A DNA stretch of 64,000 nucleotides, from contig NC_014253.1 in assembly GCF_000196655.1 (NCBI RefSeq), positions 620,001 to 684,000 on the forward strand. The letters are read 5' to 3'. The notes under the pieces are model-generated. The model did not search any database. It saw only the letters and a program-made list of their open reading frames with translations, and had not been told where the DNA came from. Shown here piece after piece: positions 1 to 6,761 of this stretch (positions within the stretch are counted from its first letter, which is position 1; every line of letters starts with the position of its first letter). This DNA comes from Methanohalobium evestigatum Z-7303 (GTDB lineage Archaea > Halobacteriota > Methanosarcinia > Methanosarcinales > Methanosarcinaceae). The translations under genes and the position numbers were made by a program.

Positions 1-86
1 GTTTTTGGTGTGGCCGGTTGGTTGTCTGAAACCACCGGCTGAGTACTGGAGGTGTTGTACTGATCCCATGTCAGCTGCACAGCCAT
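1..86 (-). CDS. Partial hypothetical protein, cut by window edge
   Basis: An open frame starts at ATG 86-84, overlapping the TAA of the upstream HTH gene, and runs off the left edge. It begins MAVQLTWDQYNTSSTQPVV. The overlapping stop and start make it the next gene of the minus-strand small-gene operon. Only 28 residues are visible, rich in Ser, Thr, Gln and Pro, and no family can be named. Confidence 0.55.
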   Translation of the reverse strand, partial: MAVQLTWDQYNTSSTQPVVSDNQPATPK

Positions 87-304
87 TATACAAACCCCCA
101 TTCAGCTTTGTATTTTACAACAGTTCTGTTGGATATCCCGAGTTCCTCGGAGATTTCACGATTGTTCTTTCCTTCCTGCAGCATTCTGTACAGTTGTTCC
201 TGTTTCCATTCCGGAATCTGTTGACCACGGTTGCTGAGACTTTCGCGCTTTTGCTGCATGTTCTGGAAACGTTCGTATTCTTCAGGAGTTAATTTCAGAG
301 ACAT
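86..304 (-). CDS. Small helix-turn-helix protein of the integrated element
   Basis: A protein of 72 residues. The C-terminal half reads as a resolvase- or homeodomain-like helix-turn-helix (residues about 40-70, with REISEELGISNRTVVKYKAE), so it probably binds DNA as a regulator or element-partition factor. The start is taken as ATG 304 because GGGGTGA lies seven bases before it; a TTG one codon upstream is possible. The ATG overlaps the stop of the preceding 210-residue gene, so the two are translationally coupled. The N-terminal part is charged and Gln-rich with no known domain. Specific function is unknown. Confidence 0.65.
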   Translation of the reverse strand: MSLKLTPEEYERFQNMQQKRESLSNRGQQIPEWKQEQLYRMLQEGKNNREISEELGISNRTVVKYKAEWGFV

Positions 305-936
305 CAACCAGTCACCCCCTGTGATTCTCCGGACTCTACGACCGGTGCTCTGGTATCCACTCCTACCGTGAATGATTCAGCATCGTTCTTGGTGAGAACT
401 CCCCAGCTGTACTCGCAATCGAAGTTTGGATGCCTGTTGAAGTATTCAAAAATAGCCTTTGCTTTCTGGTATTTTAGAGGGATATCTTTGAATCTGGTTC
501 TCTCCGGGAGCTGCTGATACAGGTCCGTGAGGTCCTCGAATGTAGTGTGAAGTATGCATCCGGATGTCTCTTTGATTTTGATTATTCCGGTGTTCACGTC
601 TTTCTCTTCGTAGCTGAACTTTTTCCACTGTGGTTTTTCAGGTGGCTCTCTTTCCTGGAAGTCTATAGTAGGTTTAGGTTCAGCTGCATCTGTAACAGCT
701 GGTTTAGCAGGATCCTCGGGTTCCCGGTTAGAAGGTTCAACTTCATCTGGTCCGTCAGAAGTTCCGGATTCTTCAGTCGATTTTGGTTCCTCTGCTTCAG
801 AATTGATGTTGTTACAGCTGCACTTCTGAATCAGCTGGTCCACATCACTACAGATATCATCGATTGATTCTATCATTTCAACCGGGATTCCTTCCGGAAA
901 CAGGATTTTTAGTATACTTGTTTTAGTATTGTCCAT
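304..936 (-). CDS. Hypothetical acidic protein, element operon
   Basis: A protein of 210 residues. Residues about 1-45 are folded-looking and include a CSC motif; about 46-105 are a low-complexity, Glu/Pro/Ser/Thr-rich linker; about 105-210 form a second mixed alpha/beta part (KFSYEEKDVNTGIIKIKETSG and onward). No family is recognised. It lies between a 47-residue gene and the HTH gene on the same strand with coupled starts, so it belongs to the MCM operon of the integrated element. The two-domain-with-linker layout is compatible with a replication or virion accessory protein, but that is only inference. Confidence 0.6.
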   Translation of the reverse strand: MDNTKTSILKILFPEGIPVEMIESIDDICSDVDQLIQKCSCNNINSEAEEPKSTEESGTSDGPDEVEPSNREPEDPAKPAVTDAAEPKPTIDFQEREPPEKPQWKKFSYEEKDVNTGIIKIKETSGCILHTTFEDLTDLYQQLPERTRFKDIPLKYQKAKAIFEYFNRHPNFDCEYSWGVLTKNDAESFTVGVDTRAPVVESGESQGVTG

Positions 937-947
937 GGAAACACCTC

Positions 948-1091
948 TTAGAACATCTTTGATAGTGTGAGTTTGAGATTCTCTGCCGGTATTTCGATTA
1001 TGTCGCCTTCATCGTCCTGAATCCGTGCTGTTTCACCGTCGATATTGCACACAATAGTTCCATCACTCATTACTTGCTGGTCTAGTATCAT
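948..1091 (-). CDS. Very small hypothetical protein (47 aa)
   Basis: An ORF of 47 residues starting at ATG 1091, with a strong GAGGGGG ribosome-binding site nine bases upstream. The product begins MILDQQVMSDGTIVCNIDGE and is acidic, with alternating beta-strand-like residues. It sits in the 168-base gap between the MCM gene and the 210-residue gene, on the same strand. Function unknown. The strong binding site is the main reason to believe it is translated. Confidence 0.55.
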   Translation of the reverse strand: MILDQQVMSDGTIVCNIDGETARIQDDEGDIIEIPAENLKLTLSKMF

Positions 1092-1104
1092 TCAACAAAC
1101 CCCC

Positions 1105-3231
1105 TCAGCATATTATGTATGTACCAGTGTCGACTTCCATCAGGTCGCCCTGTTTTCTCATACGTCCGATGGCTTCATCGACCTGGTCGTTTGAGATGCC
1201 TTCTTTCTGAGCCTCTTCATAGATGTCGTGAATCGAAACTCCTTTCTGCCTACCCATCTGTGCGTTTGCATCCTCAAGGTCGTAGATGACCCAGTAGAGA
1301 TCTTTAATCTTGGACCTCTGAGAGTTGGATGTACCTGTTTCCAGGATATCAGTATCCAGTTTACCGGTCTGCGGGTCGACTGCGGACTGTTTGAGTGATT
1401 CCTGTATCAGGTCTATCGCATCCTGGACGTCCTGCTCGTTCACCCTATTATCCAGCCTCATCCTCGCAAAAGCTTCGGAAACCCGGATTATACTCTCAAG
1501 TTTCCTTGGTGTGACAGGTATCGAATCATCGCCCTTGTTGTGCCTGAGGTTCATCCAGAACTCGGTTATGCGGTCTTTGAGTTCTACAGGGAGTACAGGA
1601 ACAACGTTGTGTCTGGCGTAGCTGATGTATTTTTGAAGCAGGTCGAAACTTAGTACGGAATCGTCGGACTTTTCCTCGAGCTGCTGCTTAATCTGCAGAT
1701 ACTCGCTCTCTGTGAGGTTCTGCCTTGCTGAACTCTTTATATGGGTCGCTATTATGTGGTCGCTGAGTTCTCTATCCTTTACATCATCAGGTTTGTCAAG
1801 CATCAGGAATATCAGGTCGAACCGGGATATCAGAGACGGAGCCATCTGGACCTGTCTCGAGAGGGATTCATACTCATCGAACCGTCCATATTTCGGATTG
1901 GCAGCTCCCAGAACACTTGTCCTTGTGGACAATGTCAGGTGGATGTTAGCCTTGTTGATGGGTAATTTCTGCTGCGCCATTGCATCGTGAAGTGCGGACC
2001 TGTCTTCTTCACTCATCTTGTCGAGTTCGTCTATGCAGCAGAGACCTTTATCTGCCAATGGGAGAGCTCCGGCTTCAAGAGCAAACTGGTCGTCCATGTC
2101 CGGGTCATTTTTGATGACTGATGCAGTGAGTCCAGCTGCACTGTTACCTTTACCTGAAGTTATGATTGATTTTGGAGAGAGTGTAGCTGCATAATTCAGC
2201 AGTTTGGACTTCGACATACCGGGGTCTGAAACTGCAAGGACGTGGATGTCACCTCTTGTATATGCACCGTCTTCATGAGTTTTGGAAACTCCGGAAAACA
2301 GTTGTACTGCTATGGCCTTTTTGAGGTTCTGATAACCGTATATACTGGTGGCCATGGATCCAGCTATACGGTCCTTGATGTTCGGGTCCCTGGATAACTC
2401 AAGGACCTGTTCTTCGTCCTCCGGTGTCAGTTCAATTTCATCGAAATCCTTGTCCTGTTTTATGATATTGTTGACGTCAAGCAGGAACTTGAAGAACGGT
2501 TTTTTACCCTTGCTTGATTCTTCCTGTCTGCTTTGCAGGACTCCGTTTACCAGGATCTTGTCACCGGGTTTGCAGGTCTGGACCATGTCGTCATAGGCAT
2601 AGCAGATAAGGGTTTCAGGCTGGGATTTCTCGATATCCTCCGGGTTTTCCTGTATCTCTATTATCTGGACATCCCTATAGCTGGATTTGTCAACAAGGGT
2701 TTTGAACGGTCCTTTCCTACCACATACCTCGTTCTCGCACTCGTGGGGTTCTGTGAATTTGGAACCCGTTTGAGGAATGTAGGTTATGTGCTCACAGCGC
2801 ATGCAGTAGAAGGCTGCATTGACTATCATCGGTTTGACTTTGGATACCTTCTTGACTACACCGGGAATTGATACGAACTTCATCAGGTGGTCGGACCTGA
2901 AGGAACTGATATTGGTCTGTTCAGGAAAGTTGTAGATCCTCGGGACCACGTCCTGTCCTACGTCCACAGGAAGCGTCATGTTGTAGACTGCATCATGGAA
3001 CAAAGACAGGAATATATCCGGATTTTCTTCCAGCAGATCTGCGAAGGGATATCTCGGATGGTCCAGACTGTAGTAGTCTATAGGTATGCTTTTTGTCGCC
3101 GGATAATCCTTGAGATGTTCTGTGAGTTCGTCCCAGTAGTACCTTATCAGGACTTCTATTAGTTGTTCCTGTGAAAGTTCCGATGGGTTCGGTCTTTCAG
3201 ATGTTAGTAGTTCTGTTTCAGAAATTGACAT
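1105..3231 (-). CDS. mcm: MCM replicative helicase (element-encoded)
   Basis: A complete MCM helicase of 708 residues; MCM hexamers unwind DNA ahead of the fork in archaea. In order: N-terminal helical and OB-fold domain with a C4 zinc motif (Cys143, 146, 165, 170); AAA+ core with Walker A SDPGMSKSK (about 335-343), Walker B CCIDELDKM (about 398-406) and an SRFDLIF arginine-finger region; C-terminal winged helix (about 640-708). The first Walker A residue is Ser where most MCMs have Gly, but the Lys-Ser is kept. Its setting among tiny zinc-finger genes and next to GGTATC repeats suggests a plasmid or virus helicase rather than the chromosomal housekeeping copy. This is inference; a second mcm elsewhere in the genome would support it. 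Confidence 0.93.
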   Translation of the reverse strand: MSISETELLTSERPNPSELSQEQLIEVLIRYYWDELTEHLKDYPATKSIPIDYYSLDHPRYPFADLLEENPDIFLSLFHDAVYNMTLPVDVGQDVVPRIYNFPEQTNISSFRSDHLMKFVSIPGVVKKVSKVKPMIVNAAFYCMRCEHITYIPQTGSKFTEPHECENEVCGRKGPFKTLVDKSSYRDVQIIEIQENPEDIEKSQPETLICYAYDDMVQTCKPGDKILVNGVLQSRQEESSKGKKPFFKFLLDVNNIIKQDKDFDEIELTPEDEEQVLELSRDPNIKDRIAGSMATSIYGYQNLKKAIAVQLFSGVSKTHEDGAYTRGDIHVLAVSDPGMSKSKLLNYAATLSPKSIITSGKGNSAAGLTASVIKNDPDMDDQFALEAGALPLADKGLCCIDELDKMSEEDRSALHDAMAQQKLPINKANIHLTLSTRTSVLGAANPKYGRFDEYESLSRQVQMAPSLISRFDLIFLMLDKPDDVKDRELSDHIIATHIKSSARQNLTESEYLQIKQQLEEKSDDSVLSFDLLQKYISYARHNVVPVLPVELKDRITEFWMNLRHNKGDDSIPVTPRKLESIIRVSEAFARMRLDNRVNEQDVQDAIDLIQESLKQSAVDPQTGKLDTDILETGTSNSQRSKIKDLYWVIYDLEDANAQMGRQKGVSIHDIYEEAQKEGISNDQVDEAIGRMRKQGDLMEVDTGTYIIC

Positions 3232-3236
3232 TTATG

Positions 3237-3647
3237 TTAATCCTCCTTTTCGTTATCGGTCTGTGTCGGTTCGAGTGTTTTCAGAATTTTATCCGGATTT
3301 TTGGGATTCTGTCTCTGCACCAGATACTTCAAGAATAGTGTTCGGAGTGCTTCCATCTGGTAATATGCATCAGAACCCCTGTAATCAGTTGCAAGAGATT
3401 GAAGAACAGAATCCCGGAAATTATCAAAAAGTTCCATGAGATGATCGTCCATGTCTTTGGGGACGAGCCTCTCAAGAATCTGGTTGTATGTTAAATCCGG
3501 ATTCTTCTCTTTTTCATTTTTGATAAAGTCCGCCAGATAACTGTTAGATGGTATCTTAACCATCATCCTTTCATTCTTTTTAGAATTGTTTAGATTGTGA
3601 TTAGGTGGTATCTGGGTGGTATCGGATACCACCTCTCCAGGTGACAT
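3237..3647 (-). CDS. Hypothetical protein upstream of mcm
   Basis: An ORF of up to 136 residues ending six bases before the mcm start, so almost certainly co-transcribed with it. The well-formed part begins near residue 28 (MMVKIPSNSYLADFIKNEKE) and is alpha-helical and charged. The first 27 codons lie over the GGTATC repeat cluster at 3605-3645, so translation may instead start at the double ATG at 3566-3561, leaving the repeats as promoter or operator. No family recognised. Its place directly before the helicase suggests a replication initiator, loader or copy-control protein, which is inference only. Confidence 0.6.
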   Translation of the reverse strand: MSPGEVVSDTTQIPPNHNLNNSKKNERMMVKIPSNSYLADFIKNEKEKNPDLTYNQILERLVPKDMDDHLMELFDNFRDSVLQSLATDYRGSDAYYQMEALRTLFLKYLVQRQNPKNPDKILKTLEPTQTDNEKED

Positions 3648-3900
3648 CCCTTCAGGTCTGTTTTTTTGTTTTTTTGTGTGGATAGTTCCTGCAGTAATGG
3701 TAGCACACTCCTGTAATATTTTTGAGCACTACAGCCCTTACTTTCTTAATTGTTTAATCCATTCTTACATGATTCTTTGTAAAGTGAAGCCTTTACAGAG
3801 GGTATCAGGGTATCTATCCCTCCAAGGTGGTATCCGATACCAACCGGATACCAGTTATTAGATACCAACCAGATACCACCTATCAGATAACCATCCATAT
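3600..3900. repeat. GGTATC iteron-like cluster (candidate origin or operator)
   Basis: Two blocks hold many copies of GGTATC and its complement GATACC: one near 3605-3645 (GGTGGTATC, GGTATCTGG and the palindrome GGTATCGGATACC) and one near 3803-3892 (GGTATCAGGGTATC, GGTATCCGATACC, then AACCGGATACC, TTAGATACC and AACCAGATACC). Spacings are near 10-15 bases. Short, phased direct and inverted repeats beside a replicative helicase are typical of plasmid or viral origins, or of an autoregulatory operator. The second block overlaps the end of a weakly supported ORF, which fits a non-coding role. Confidence 0.6.
3685..3710. repeat. 26-bp direct repeat, copy 1
   Basis: The 26 bases here are repeated exactly at 4252-4277, 567 bp apart, in the same orientation (core CTGCAGTAATGGTAGC). 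They bracket the second GGTATC block and the 177-residue ORF. Confidence 0.85.
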
Positions 3901-4279
3901 CTTTACCTGATAGTGTTTTACTGGCTATTCCTAAAACATTACCAAATTCATGATAATGTCTCAATTCTTTTCCTATTATTTCTGGGTGTTTTAATGCAGG
4001 TATAGCTTTATCACCACCTTTTACATGAAGATGTGAATCATGATATCCTGTAGTTTCAGCTGCTGGGAGTTTTGAAACTCCGAGGAGACGGTAGGGAGTT
4101 AAGGTATCAGACACGTAGACGGGGGCATCGTAACCGGGGTCTCCCTCTTCAGCAGCACTTTTTGAATGAGATTTATATATCATGCAATCCCTCTTGTTAT
4201 TGCCTCCTTTGGTTTGTGGAGGTTCGAGCAAAAGGAAAGGGTAGGTAAGATGTTCCTGCAGTAATGGTAGCACACTCAT
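3746..4279 (-). CDS. Doubtful hypothetical protein overlapping iterons
   Basis: An open frame of 177 residues. Its first ten codons come from the 26-bp direct repeat, and its last 40 or so are read through the GGTATC cluster (GYLIGGIWLVSNNWYPVGIG), so neither end looks like a conserved protein. The middle (about 45-135) has a more ordinary composition with several His and Gly residues. The start overlaps the stop of the 123-residue gene, as elsewhere in this operon, which argues for translation. No family recognised. It may be a real gene whose tail has been overrun by repeats, or a chance ORF. Confidence 0.35.
   Translation of the reverse strand: MSVLPLLQEHLTYPFLLLEPPQTKGGNNKRDCMIYKSHSKSAAEEGDPGYDAPVYVSDTLTPYRLLGVSKLPAAETTGYHDSHLHVKGGDKAIPALKHPEIIGKELRHYHEFGNVLGIASKTLSGKDMDGYLIGGIWLVSNNWYPVGIGYHLGGIDTLIPSVKASLYKESCKNGLNN
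4252..4277. repeat. 26-bp direct repeat, copy 2
   Basis: Exact second copy of the repeat at 3685-3710. This copy covers the first codons of the 3746-4279 ORF, which suggests that the bracketed segment was inserted or duplicated by recombination at the repeat. Confidence 0.85.
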
Positions 4280-4647
4280 CTCCTACCTCCCTTCTTCATT
4301 CTCACTTTCTGTCTTGCTATAGCATCTGATTTTGTAGTGGGTACCAGTTTCTTACCGCCGTATTTCTGGAAGTCCTCGTACAGTTCATTGCTTCCTACAA
4401 GCTTACTGTACTGGTGCCCTTCTTCACATTCGAAGTGTCCAATTACACTTAATTCAGCTGTAACCTGTGCAAGGTAACATTGTGCGGATCTTCCGCAGTA
4501 GATGCAGCTGTCAAATACATTTCTCTCGGTGTGTTCAGCAAACCCTTCGACATATTCCTGGAATGTTATCGGCACAGTTTTCATACCGGAGAAGTACGTA
4601 AATCCGGTCTTTTTCGGATGCGATACCTTCTCGGTCTGAGAACTCAT
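4276..4647 (-). CDS. Small zinc-binding protein of the element
   Basis: A protein of 123 residues, not assigned to a family. Cysteines lie in SCIYCGRSAQC and in a later HFECEEGHQY segment, enough for one zinc site; the C terminus is strongly basic (ARQKVRMKKGGRR) and could touch nucleic acid. Its ATG overlaps the stop of the upstream 59-residue zinc-finger gene, and its own stop overlaps the next start, so it is in the middle of a coupled operon. Function unknown; a DNA- or RNA-binding accessory role is inferred from the charge and cysteines. Confidence 0.6.
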   Translation of the reverse strand: MSSQTEKVSHPKKTGFTYFSGMKTVPITFQEYVEGFAEHTERNVFDSCIYCGRSAQCYLAQVTAELSVIGHFECEEGHQYSKLVGSNELYEDFQKYGGKKLVPTTKSDAIARQKVRMKKGGRR

Positions 4648-4823
4648 CTGGCTACCTCCTTTCTCTGGATGGCTACCGGTGTTTTACCACCGCGTTTCCT
4701 AATCCTTGTACCAGGGTCAGTACCGGTCCACAAACACTCTGAACATCTATAGTCCATCATCCTTGTTCTCTTACGGATCTGGCTCGAACCGCATTCAGGA
4801 CAGCACTGTATGAATTCATTCAT
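4644..4823 (-). CDS. CxxC zinc-ribbon microprotein (59 aa)
   Basis: A 59-residue ORF starting at ATG 4823, which overlaps the stop of the preceding 45-residue gene; its own stop overlaps the next start at 4647. It has two Cys pairs (CCPECG and CSEC) separated by 16 or so residues and the signature RKRTRMMDYRCSECLWTG. The same signature occurs in the gene at 4954-5148 (RFRTRSRDYKCYSCHWTG), so the two are tandem paralogues of a zinc-ribbon family. The basic tail suggests nucleic-acid binding. Confidence 0.65.
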   Translation of the reverse strand: MNEFIQCCPECGSSQIRKRTRMMDYRCSECLWTGTDPGTRIRKRGGKTPVAIQRKEVAR

Positions 4824-4957
4824 TGTACCACCACCTCTTCACGGCTTTGACGGCGAAATACTGATATATCTTCATCACGTACATTTCCACCGTAGTCTTC
4901 ATAGATCTCACAATCATCTTCCGGGATGATTGTGATTTCTTCCCTTCTTCCCATCAT
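4820..4957 (-). CDS. Acidic microprotein (45 aa)
   Basis: A 45-residue ORF, beginning MMGRREEITIIPEDDCEIYE, with start and stop each overlapping the neighbouring genes by a few bases. No cysteine cluster and no known domain. The perfect fit between two coupled zinc-ribbon paralogues is the evidence that it is a gene. Confidence 0.5.
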   Translation of the reverse strand: MMGRREEITIIPEDDCEIYEDYGGNVRDEDISVFRRQSREEVVVQ

Positions 4958-5148
4958 TGTGCAACCTCCTGATTTGTTCCGGATATCTGGACGGCTGCAC
5001 CTTTATCCAGCTGGAATTTGCTGACCTTGCTGTCCGGTTGTTTCCCGGTCCAGTGACAGCTGTAGCACTTGTAGTCTCTGGACCTCGTTCTGAACCGCAC
5101 TTCACATGAACTGCACACCGGACAGCACATTATATTTCTACCTTTCAT
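4954..5148 (-). CDS. CxxC zinc-ribbon microprotein (64 aa)
   Basis: A 64-residue protein with CCPVCSSC and CYSCHWTG, four or more cysteines positioned for one zinc ribbon, starting at ATG 5148 after AGGAGGT. It is a paralogue of the 4644-4823 product. A 20-residue tail follows the ribbon. It is part of the coupled minus-strand operon; the role is unknown but the fold suggests DNA or RNA binding. Confidence 0.65.
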   Translation of the reverse strand: MKGRNIMCCPVCSSCEVRFRTRSRDYKCYSCHWTGKQPDSKVSKFQLDKGAAVQISGTNQEVAQ

Positions 5149-5170
5149 TATTGAGCAACCTCCTGATTAT

Positions 5171-5377
5171 TCATCTCTTTGCGTGTAATGGTTCCAGTTC
5201 CGGTTCTTTTATAACAGCTCTAACTATCAATCTGCAGCCGTCATAACCGGCTACATTTATGTTGCAATCAGTTTCCGGACCGATTTCGTCAAACCAATCC
5301 CATGGTTTGTTCAGGATATCCTCAATTTCTTCAGGATCTTCAACAGAAAAACATCTAAAAACAGGTCTCAGCTTCAT
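5171..5377 (-). CDS. Hypothetical protein (68 aa)
   Basis: A 68-residue acidic protein beginning MKLRPVFRCFSVEDPEEIED. The ATG at 5377 follows GGAGGCGATTGAACA and overlaps the stop of the 100-residue gene, so the two are coupled. No recognised domain. Confidence 0.55.
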   Translation of the reverse strand: MKLRPVFRCFSVEDPEEIEDILNKPWDWFDEIGPETDCNINVAGYDGCRLIVRAVIKEPELEPLHAKR

Positions 5378-5676
5378 TGTTCAATCGCCTCCTCTGGTGG
5401 TTCTATATCCTCCAAACGCAGCTCACTGGTGAACACTGGATTTAGCTGGTTGCAAATTTTGTAACCTTCCAGCTGACCTTTACCATTTATATGCGCCCTG
5501 CTTATACCGTATTCACAGTACCGACAGCGCTCGAAAAGTGCATAATCCGTACTGGATTTGTGTACCGGTATTGTCTCCGGATCTTCCAGGTCTACCTTGT
5601 CCAGAACAGATTTGGTGACTTTTGTCTCAAGCCGGTTATAAGGACATTCAAGGTTGACATCAGCTACCCAGTGCAT
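5374..5676 (-). CDS. Hypothetical Cys-containing protein (100 aa)
   Basis: A 100-residue protein with CRYCEYG at about residues 51-57 and further Cys at about 11 and 74, compatible with a single metal site. It starts directly after the stop of the 60-residue gene and is coupled to the 68-residue gene downstream. No family known to me; part of the element operon. Confidence 0.55.
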   Translation of the reverse strand: MHWVADVNLECPYNRLETKVTKSVLDKVDLEDPETIPVHKSSTDYALFERCRYCEYGISRAHINGKGQLEGYKICNQLNPVFTSELRLEDIEPPEEAIEQ

Positions 5677-5859
5677 TCAGTAATCCCCCATTGCTTCCAG
5701 CTGTTCTGGGTATGGTAGTGAACGTTCAGCTTTAGCCTCATCTTCTGCTTCCATCTCAGCTTCTATACATGCGGGACATTCAGCCGGGTCTGCATATGGG
5801 TCTTCAACTGAAATACCGTAATCATACCCACAAACCGGACATCTGATAGTATCGGACAT
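5677..5859 (-). CDS. Zinc-finger microprotein (60 aa)
   Basis: A 60-residue protein with two CxxC pairs (CPVCG and CPAC) 18 residues apart, then a strongly acidic tail (EAEMEAEDEAKAE). The start ATG 5859 has GGAGTG just before it. This is the layout of small viral or plasmid zinc-finger proteins. Confidence 0.6.
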   Translation of the reverse strand: MSDTIRCPVCGYDYGISVEDPYADPAECPACIEAEMEAEDEAKAERSLPYPEQLEAMGDY

Positions 5860-6048
5860 TCACTCCACCCCCGCAACGAGTTTTATAGTCCTGGCTAGAT
5901 TTCTGTCGAATTCGTTACCGAACTGTTCAAGGTAATCCAGGGTATCTTTATCATCACTGCATATTTGTGAAGCAATCTTCCTGGACTCTTTACTGATAGA
6001 ATCCAGATTTGTTGATTGGGATTGGTTTTGTTGAACTTCACCAGCCAT
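5860..6048 (-). CDS. Hypothetical helical protein (62 aa)
   Basis: A 62-residue protein starting at ATG 6048, chosen over an upstream start because GGAGGAT lies seven bases before it. Beginning MAGEVQQNQSQSTNLDSISK, it has a polar N terminus and a helical C-terminal half. Unknown function; co-directional with overlapping or abutting neighbours. Confidence 0.5.
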   Translation of the reverse strand: MAGEVQQNQSQSTNLDSISKESRKIASQICSDDKDTLDYLEQFGNEFDRNLARTIKLVAGVE

Positions 6049-6050
6049 TT

Positions 6051-6218
6051 TTAATCCTCCTCTGGGCATTCCTGATTACCCGGAATTTTGCCCGTCAGAC
6101 CGCAGATTTTCCTCTTTCTGATTCTGTCACCCGCTACTATGTCCTCTGTTTCAAGATGCGGACACTCTACATCCGCACAGTTCTTGGCACTGGGTTTGAA
6201 CTTCTTGGTAGTCTTCAT
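6051..6218 (-). CDS. Zinc-finger microprotein (55 aa), tandem paralogue 2
   Basis: A 55-residue ORF starting at ATG 6218-6216, overlapping the TGA of the upstream gene by one base. It has Cys in NCADVECPHL, ICGLTG and ECPEED. The pattern CPHL...KICGLTGKIPG...CPEED matches its upstream neighbour (CPFL...YICGKVGMIPG...CPLEDD), so the two arose by tandem duplication. Four to five cysteines could hold one zinc or an iron-sulfur cluster. Confidence 0.65.
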   Translation of the reverse strand: MKTTKKFKPSAKNCADVECPHLETEDIVAGDRIRKRKICGLTGKIPGNQECPEED

Positions 6219-6406
6219 CAGTTATCATCCTCCAATGGACAACGTGTCAATCTTCCAGGAATCATGCCGACCTTGCCGCAGATATACCTGTAGACTATTC
6301 GATTACCACCGGGATAGTAACTAACAGTCTTCAAAAAAGGACAATTTGAACGGTTACAGCTTTGTTCAGACTGCTGCGGGTTGTTTATCGTGGTTGCAGC
6401 CTGCAT
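6218..6406 (-). CDS. Zinc-finger microprotein (62 aa), tandem paralogue 1
   Basis: A 62-residue product when started at ATG 6406, which has the strong site GGAGGTGA; an open frame continues upstream but overlaps the RHH gene. Cysteines lie in SCNRSNCPFL, ICGKVG and RCPLEDD. Paralogous to the 55-residue product immediately downstream. It follows the RHH regulator with overlap, so it is probably under the control of that regulator. Confidence 0.65.
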   Translation of the reverse strand: MQAATTINNPQQSEQSCNRSNCPFLKTVSYYPGGNRIVYRYICGKVGMIPGRLTRCPLEDDN

Positions 6407-6593
6407 CGCAGTCACCTCCTTCCTCATTCTCTTCTTTATCCATCTCACTCCTTTTGTTAATCATCAAACAAGTTCTAACAAGACTTCTGACAACATCGCT
6501 TCTGTTTTTGTAGTAGTTGTTCTCGACTAATTCATCGATTTCTTTTACAGTTCCATTAGGGAACCGTGTGCATATTGTTGTTTCAGACATCAA
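6366..6593 (-). CDS. Ribbon-helix-helix transcription regulator
   Basis: A 75-residue protein whose first 45 residues fit a ribbon-helix-helix (CopG/NikR N-terminal) fold: TTICTRFPNGTVKEIDELVE, then helices with YYKNRSDVVRSLVRTCL. The C terminus has a short Cys/His patch (CDAGCNHDK). As the first gene of the minus-strand operon and adjacent to AT-rich inverted repeats at 6604-6760, it is probably the autorepressor of the element. The other side of the same region carries a second, divergent RHH gene. The start may be the second of two adjacent ATGs. Confidence 0.8.
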   Translation of the reverse strand: MMSETTICTRFPNGTVKEIDELVENNYYKNRSDVVRSLVRTCLMINKRSEMDKEENEEGGDCDAGCNHDKQPAAV

Positions 6594-6603
6594 ATCACCT
6601 AAC

Positions 6604-6760
6604 CATTGTCTTACAATTGTTATATAATGACATTATAATTTATAAATTTTACTATTGTTATACAATTACAAAAACAAAACGGTTTATAAGGCTTTGACTA
6701 ACAATAGTATTGTTATTATTATAAAAAATTATTAAAAGTATGGTCTAACAACTGTAATAT
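6604..6760. promoter_or_regulatory. Divergent promoter with inverted-repeat operators
   Basis: The region between two divergent RHH genes holds several related AT-rich inverted repeats. They include a perfect 17-bp palindrome TAACAATAGTATTGTTA (6699-6715), ACAATTGT at about 6613-6620, and partial copies such as ACTATTGTTATACAATTA near 6650. TATA-like TTATTATAAAA at about 6713-6723 would serve the plus-strand gene at 6762. RHH dimers usually bind short palindromes, so these are the likely operators. Confidence 0.6.
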
Positions 6761-6761
6761 A

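Noticed and set aside
5-292. 95-codon plus-strand frame at the left edge
   Set aside because: It is antisense to the HTH gene, which has a domain, a ribosome-binding site and coupled neighbours.
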